Of a DNA stretch of 9,555 nt, positions 7,627-9,555 are shown in pieces. Location: contig VAZS01000388.1 of the NCBI GenBank assembly GCA_005884855.1, positions 1-9,555 on the forward strand, given 5' to 3'. Under the pieces are notes generated by a model. That model saw only the letters and a program-made list of their open reading frames with translations. It did no database searches and was not told where the DNA came from. Within the stretch, counting starts at the first letter, position 1. Each line of letters opens with the position of its first letter. Origin of the DNA: Alphaproteobacteria bacterium (GTDB lineage Bacteria; Pseudomonadota; Alphaproteobacteria; Rhizobiales; Xanthobacteraceae). Made by a program: the position numbers and the translations under genes.

Positions 7627-7744
7627 CACCAACTCTCATATCCCCGCCGAACTACTATAGCTGCGGTTGCTCGCCCGGTTTTTTTGTCATCGATCCGTTC
7701 AATTGAAAGCGACGAACTGGCCAACAGCATGATTACGCGATGCT
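7627..7744. other. Intergenic region upstream of the MFS gene, with a palindrome and a -10-like hexamer
   Basis: These 118 bases separate the PRC-barrel stop from the MFS start. On the minus strand there is a TATAGT hexamer (7654-7659) with five of six matches to the sigma-70 -10 element, about 28 bases before the ATG, but no recognisable -35 at 16-18 bases. A perfect 10-base palindrome lies further upstream at 7698-7707, and a run of seven A residues on the minus strand is at 7679-7685. The region probably contains the MFS promoter, but the evidence is weak. Confidence 0.4.
7698..7707. repeat. 10-base perfect palindrome upstream of the MFS gene
   Basis: TTCAATTGAA reads the same on both strands and lies about 70 bases before the MFS start. 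Short AT-rich palindromes in this position are often sites for MarR- or TetR-type repressors of efflux genes, but no regulator gene is present in the window, so a role as operator is only an inference. Confidence 0.35.
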
Positions 7745-8251
7745 CTATCGATCAAACTGCAGTGGCTTCAGACTGCCGGCTGCGCCAAGCACCACGATGG
7801 GCTGATCCTCCTTGTATTCGGGCGCCGCCGTTACCTGATCCTTGGTCAATTCGAGCGTGATGCTGTCGGCCTTCTCGGCGATACGCCCGAAGTGCAGAGC
7901 ATTCCAGTCTACGACAATTTTTCGGCTGCCGACGCCGAGAAAGCCCCCGAAGTCGATGACGGCGGCGCGCACTGCTCCGGCACGATCGACAATCACGTCC
8001 ACGATGTGTCCCATGTCCTCGTTCGCCGGGCTGCGGACGTGGCGGCCAAGCACTCCGTGCGCCTCCTTTGCCTCAATGATTGTGACCGAGGGTGGCGGTG
8101 GTGGCTGTTTCGGCGCCACCGGCTGCTGTTCTTGCGAGGCGTGAGGCGCCTTGGCATCGCTTTGCGCCGCAGCGTCGCTTTGCGCCCATAACGATCCCGG
8201 CGTCAAAATTGTGAACCCCGCAATGAATATGCACAGATGTTTTGCGCGCAT
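7745..8251 (-). CDS. Exported PRC-barrel domain protein
   Basis: A 168-residue protein with an N-terminal signal peptide (basic MRAK, hydrophobic core to about residue 21, predicted cleavage after LWA at 23), a Pro/Gln-rich linker (about 39-55, including a run of five prolines) and a PRC-barrel domain at about 66-137. The domain shows LGRHVRSPANEDMGHIVDVIVD (68-89), RAAVIDFGGFLGVGSRKIVVDW (95-116) and LELTKDQV. PRC-barrels are small beta folds found in ribosome maturation factors, photosynthetic reaction centre H subunits and many stand-alone envelope proteins, whose function is mostly unknown. The ORF extends to an ATG at 8281 that overlaps the upstream stop (ATGA), but the ATG at 8251 is preferred: GGAGGAG lies four bases before it and the signal peptide is then normal. 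It probably acts in the periplasm. Confidence 0.88.
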   Translation of the reverse strand: MRAKHLCIFIAGFTILTPGSLWAQSDAAAQSDAKAPHASQEQQPVAPKQPPPPPSVTIIEAKEAHGVLGRHVRSPANEDMGHIVDVIVDRAGAVRAAVIDFGGFLGVGSRKIVVDWNALHFGRIAEKADSITLELTKDQVTAAPEYKEDQPIVVLGAAGSLKPLQFDR

Positions 8252-8255
8252 AGAA

Positions 8256-8262
8256 CTCCTCC
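8256..8262 (-). promoter_or_regulatory. Ribosome binding site deciding the PRC-barrel start
   Basis: The minus strand reads GGAGGAG, four bases before the ATG at 8251. It supports this start over the in-frame ATG at 8281, which would add ten residues ahead of the signal peptide and place the Shine-Dalgarno sequence inside the gene. Confidence 0.75.
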
Positions 8263-8277
8263 AGCGAAGCGCCGCTT

Positions 8278-9555
8278 TCATTGCGCGAGCACGATCGACA
8301 CCTGGATATGACCGCGCGTGCGCAGGACCTCCAGCGACACCTCATCGCCGTGGCGCCTGACCCGAAGATCAACACTCGACGGCCCCAACCGCAACTCTCG
8401 CAGAACTACCTCGTTCAGAAACACCGGCAGGCGCGGGATGCGCAGCCGGATTTCGCCGCGTTGTGAGTCAAATTCGAGTCCGAGCGCCGCCTCCAAAAGG
8501 GTGAATGGCGTCGCGCTCGCCCATGCCTGCGGCGCGCATGCCACGGGATAAAGCGTCGGCCCCCGCCCCTTCTCGCGGCGAAAACCGCAGAACAGCTCCG
8601 GAAGCCGCCGCAAATCCATGTAGGTGGCGGCTTCGAACAGACCCTTGAACAGCTGCGCGACCGAATGTTTGAGACCGTAGCGCGCAAGCCCCAGCGCGAT
8701 CAGAGCGTTATCATGCAGCCAGATCGAACCATCGTGATAGGACATCGGATTGTAACGCGATTCGCCATGCGCCACGGTACGGATGCCCCGCCGTCGAGCG
8801 CGAGGGCATAGGTGCCTAGGTCTTCGCACCAAAAGGCTTCTTCGAAGCGATCGGCCAGCCGCCGCGCTTGGGCCTCAAGCTCTCGTGCCCTTTCAGTCTT
8901 GCCAAGCCGCAACGCGCAACGCGCCGCCAGCCGCTTGGCCGCAAACACGTAACCCTGAACTTCTGCGAGCGCGATATAGCCTTCGGCTAAACGGCCATCG
9001 GCATGAAAGATCGCGTCGTAAGAATCCTTCCAGCCTTGATTGGCTAACCCTTGCTCTGAGGCGCGCTGGTATTCGACAAATCCATCGTGGTCGGGATCGC
9101 CGGGCCCATCAATCCAGCTCAGCGCCGCTTCGATCGAAGGCCACAATTCCCTGAGCGTCCCTTCATCCCCGGTGCGTTCGACGTAAAGACCGGCCAGCAG
9201 CACAAATAGGGGCGTCGCGTCGACGCTGCCGTAATATTGCGCAAAAGGCACCTCGTGCAGCGCCGCCATCTCGCCACCGCGCATTTCGTGCAGGATCTTA
9301 CCGGGTGCGGCGTCGGCGCGCGGATCGACTGACTTCGCTTGATAAAACGCCAGTCGCTTCAGCACACCGTGGGCAACCCGCGGGTCGACCCAAAGCATTT
9401 GCAGCCCTGTGATGATTCCGTCGCGACCGAAGGTCGTGGAATACCAGGGAATGCCCGCATAGGGATATCGTCCTTGCGGCGTCTCCGTCATCAGCATGTT
9501 GAGGTCGGCCATCGATTGGCACAGCACCTCGTTGAAGATATTGTTTGAGGTCTCG
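8278..9555 (-). pseudogene. Glycogen-debranching-type amylo-alpha-1,6-glucosidase, disrupted by internal deletion and frameshift; 5' end outside window
   Basis: The intact family (N-terminal GDE_N_bis-like domain, C-terminal alpha/alpha-barrel GDE_C domain) hydrolyses alpha-1,6 branches in glycogen-like glucans. The visible part is the C-terminal barrel. From base 9554 one frame carries SNNIFNEVLCQSMADL, YSTTFGRDGIITGLQMLW, HEMRGGEMAAL, YYGSVDATPLF, NQGWKDSYDAIF and EAFWCEDLGTYALALDG, ending near 8790; it then runs off-frame to a stop at 8700-8702. Family sequence resumes at 8787 in another frame with GIRTVAHGESRYNPMSYHDG, DNALIALGLARYGL, ATYMDLRRLPELFCGF and YPVACAPQAWA, to a stop at 8278. 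From family knowledge, about 35-40 residues normally lie between the two parts (a segment around CRVRTSNAG and FSGW), so this is a deletion that is not a multiple of three, not a simple one-base slip. A sequencing or assembly fault remains possible. The gene end is 26 bases from the PRC-barrel start. Confidence 0.85.

Noticed and set aside
7661..7687. Possible plus-strand intrinsic terminator (GC-rich stretch followed by seven T)
   Set aside because: The best stem is only three base pairs, and no plus-strand gene precedes it.

Overview
The window reads as the chromosome of an alphaproteobacterium, most likely a Bradyrhizobium/Rhodopseudomonas-like member of the Hyphomicrobiales. That placement is inferred from the high G+C (near 60% by eye), the gene types and the protein style; no rRNA or other marker gene is present to prove it. 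Every gene that can be supported lies on the minus strand, so transcription runs from base 9555 towards base 1. The long plus-strand open frames are antisense shadows of these genes.

In transcription order the right end (9555-8278) holds the 3' part of a glycogen-debranching-type amylo-alpha-1,6-glucosidase. It appears broken: family-like sequence runs in one frame to about 8790 and resumes in another frame at about 8787, with a conserved stretch missing in between. Immediately downstream is a small exported PRC-barrel protein (8251-7745). A 118-base gap with a 10-base palindrome leads to a 12-helix MFS transporter (7626-6394). After a 99-base gap comes a complete class III (CaiB/BaiF) CoA-transferase (6294-5089).

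A 140-base gap then precedes a tightly packed five-gene ABC importer operon of the dipeptide/oligopeptide (Dpp/Opp) type: periplasmic binding protein (4948-3407), DppB-type permease (3400-2450), DppC-type permease (2463-1591), DppD-type ATPase (1594-602) and DppF-type ATPase (602 to beyond base 1, cut by the window). The junctions are a 6-base gap, a 14-base overlap, a GTGA overlap and a TGATG overlap, as expected for co-transcribed, translationally coupled subunits. Together they should form one importer: a periplasmic receptor, a heterodimeric channel and a heterodimeric ATPase. The cargo cannot be read from sequence.

Nothing here looks like a wholly new system. The points most worth a second look are the deletion plus frameshift in the debranching enzyme, the cysteine set at the C-terminus of the DppD-type ATPase, the pairing of a CoA-transferase with a peptide-type importer, and short inverted repeats in the regions upstream of the importer operon and of the MFS gene. 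No tRNA, rRNA, CRISPR array, insertion sequence or attachment site was seen.
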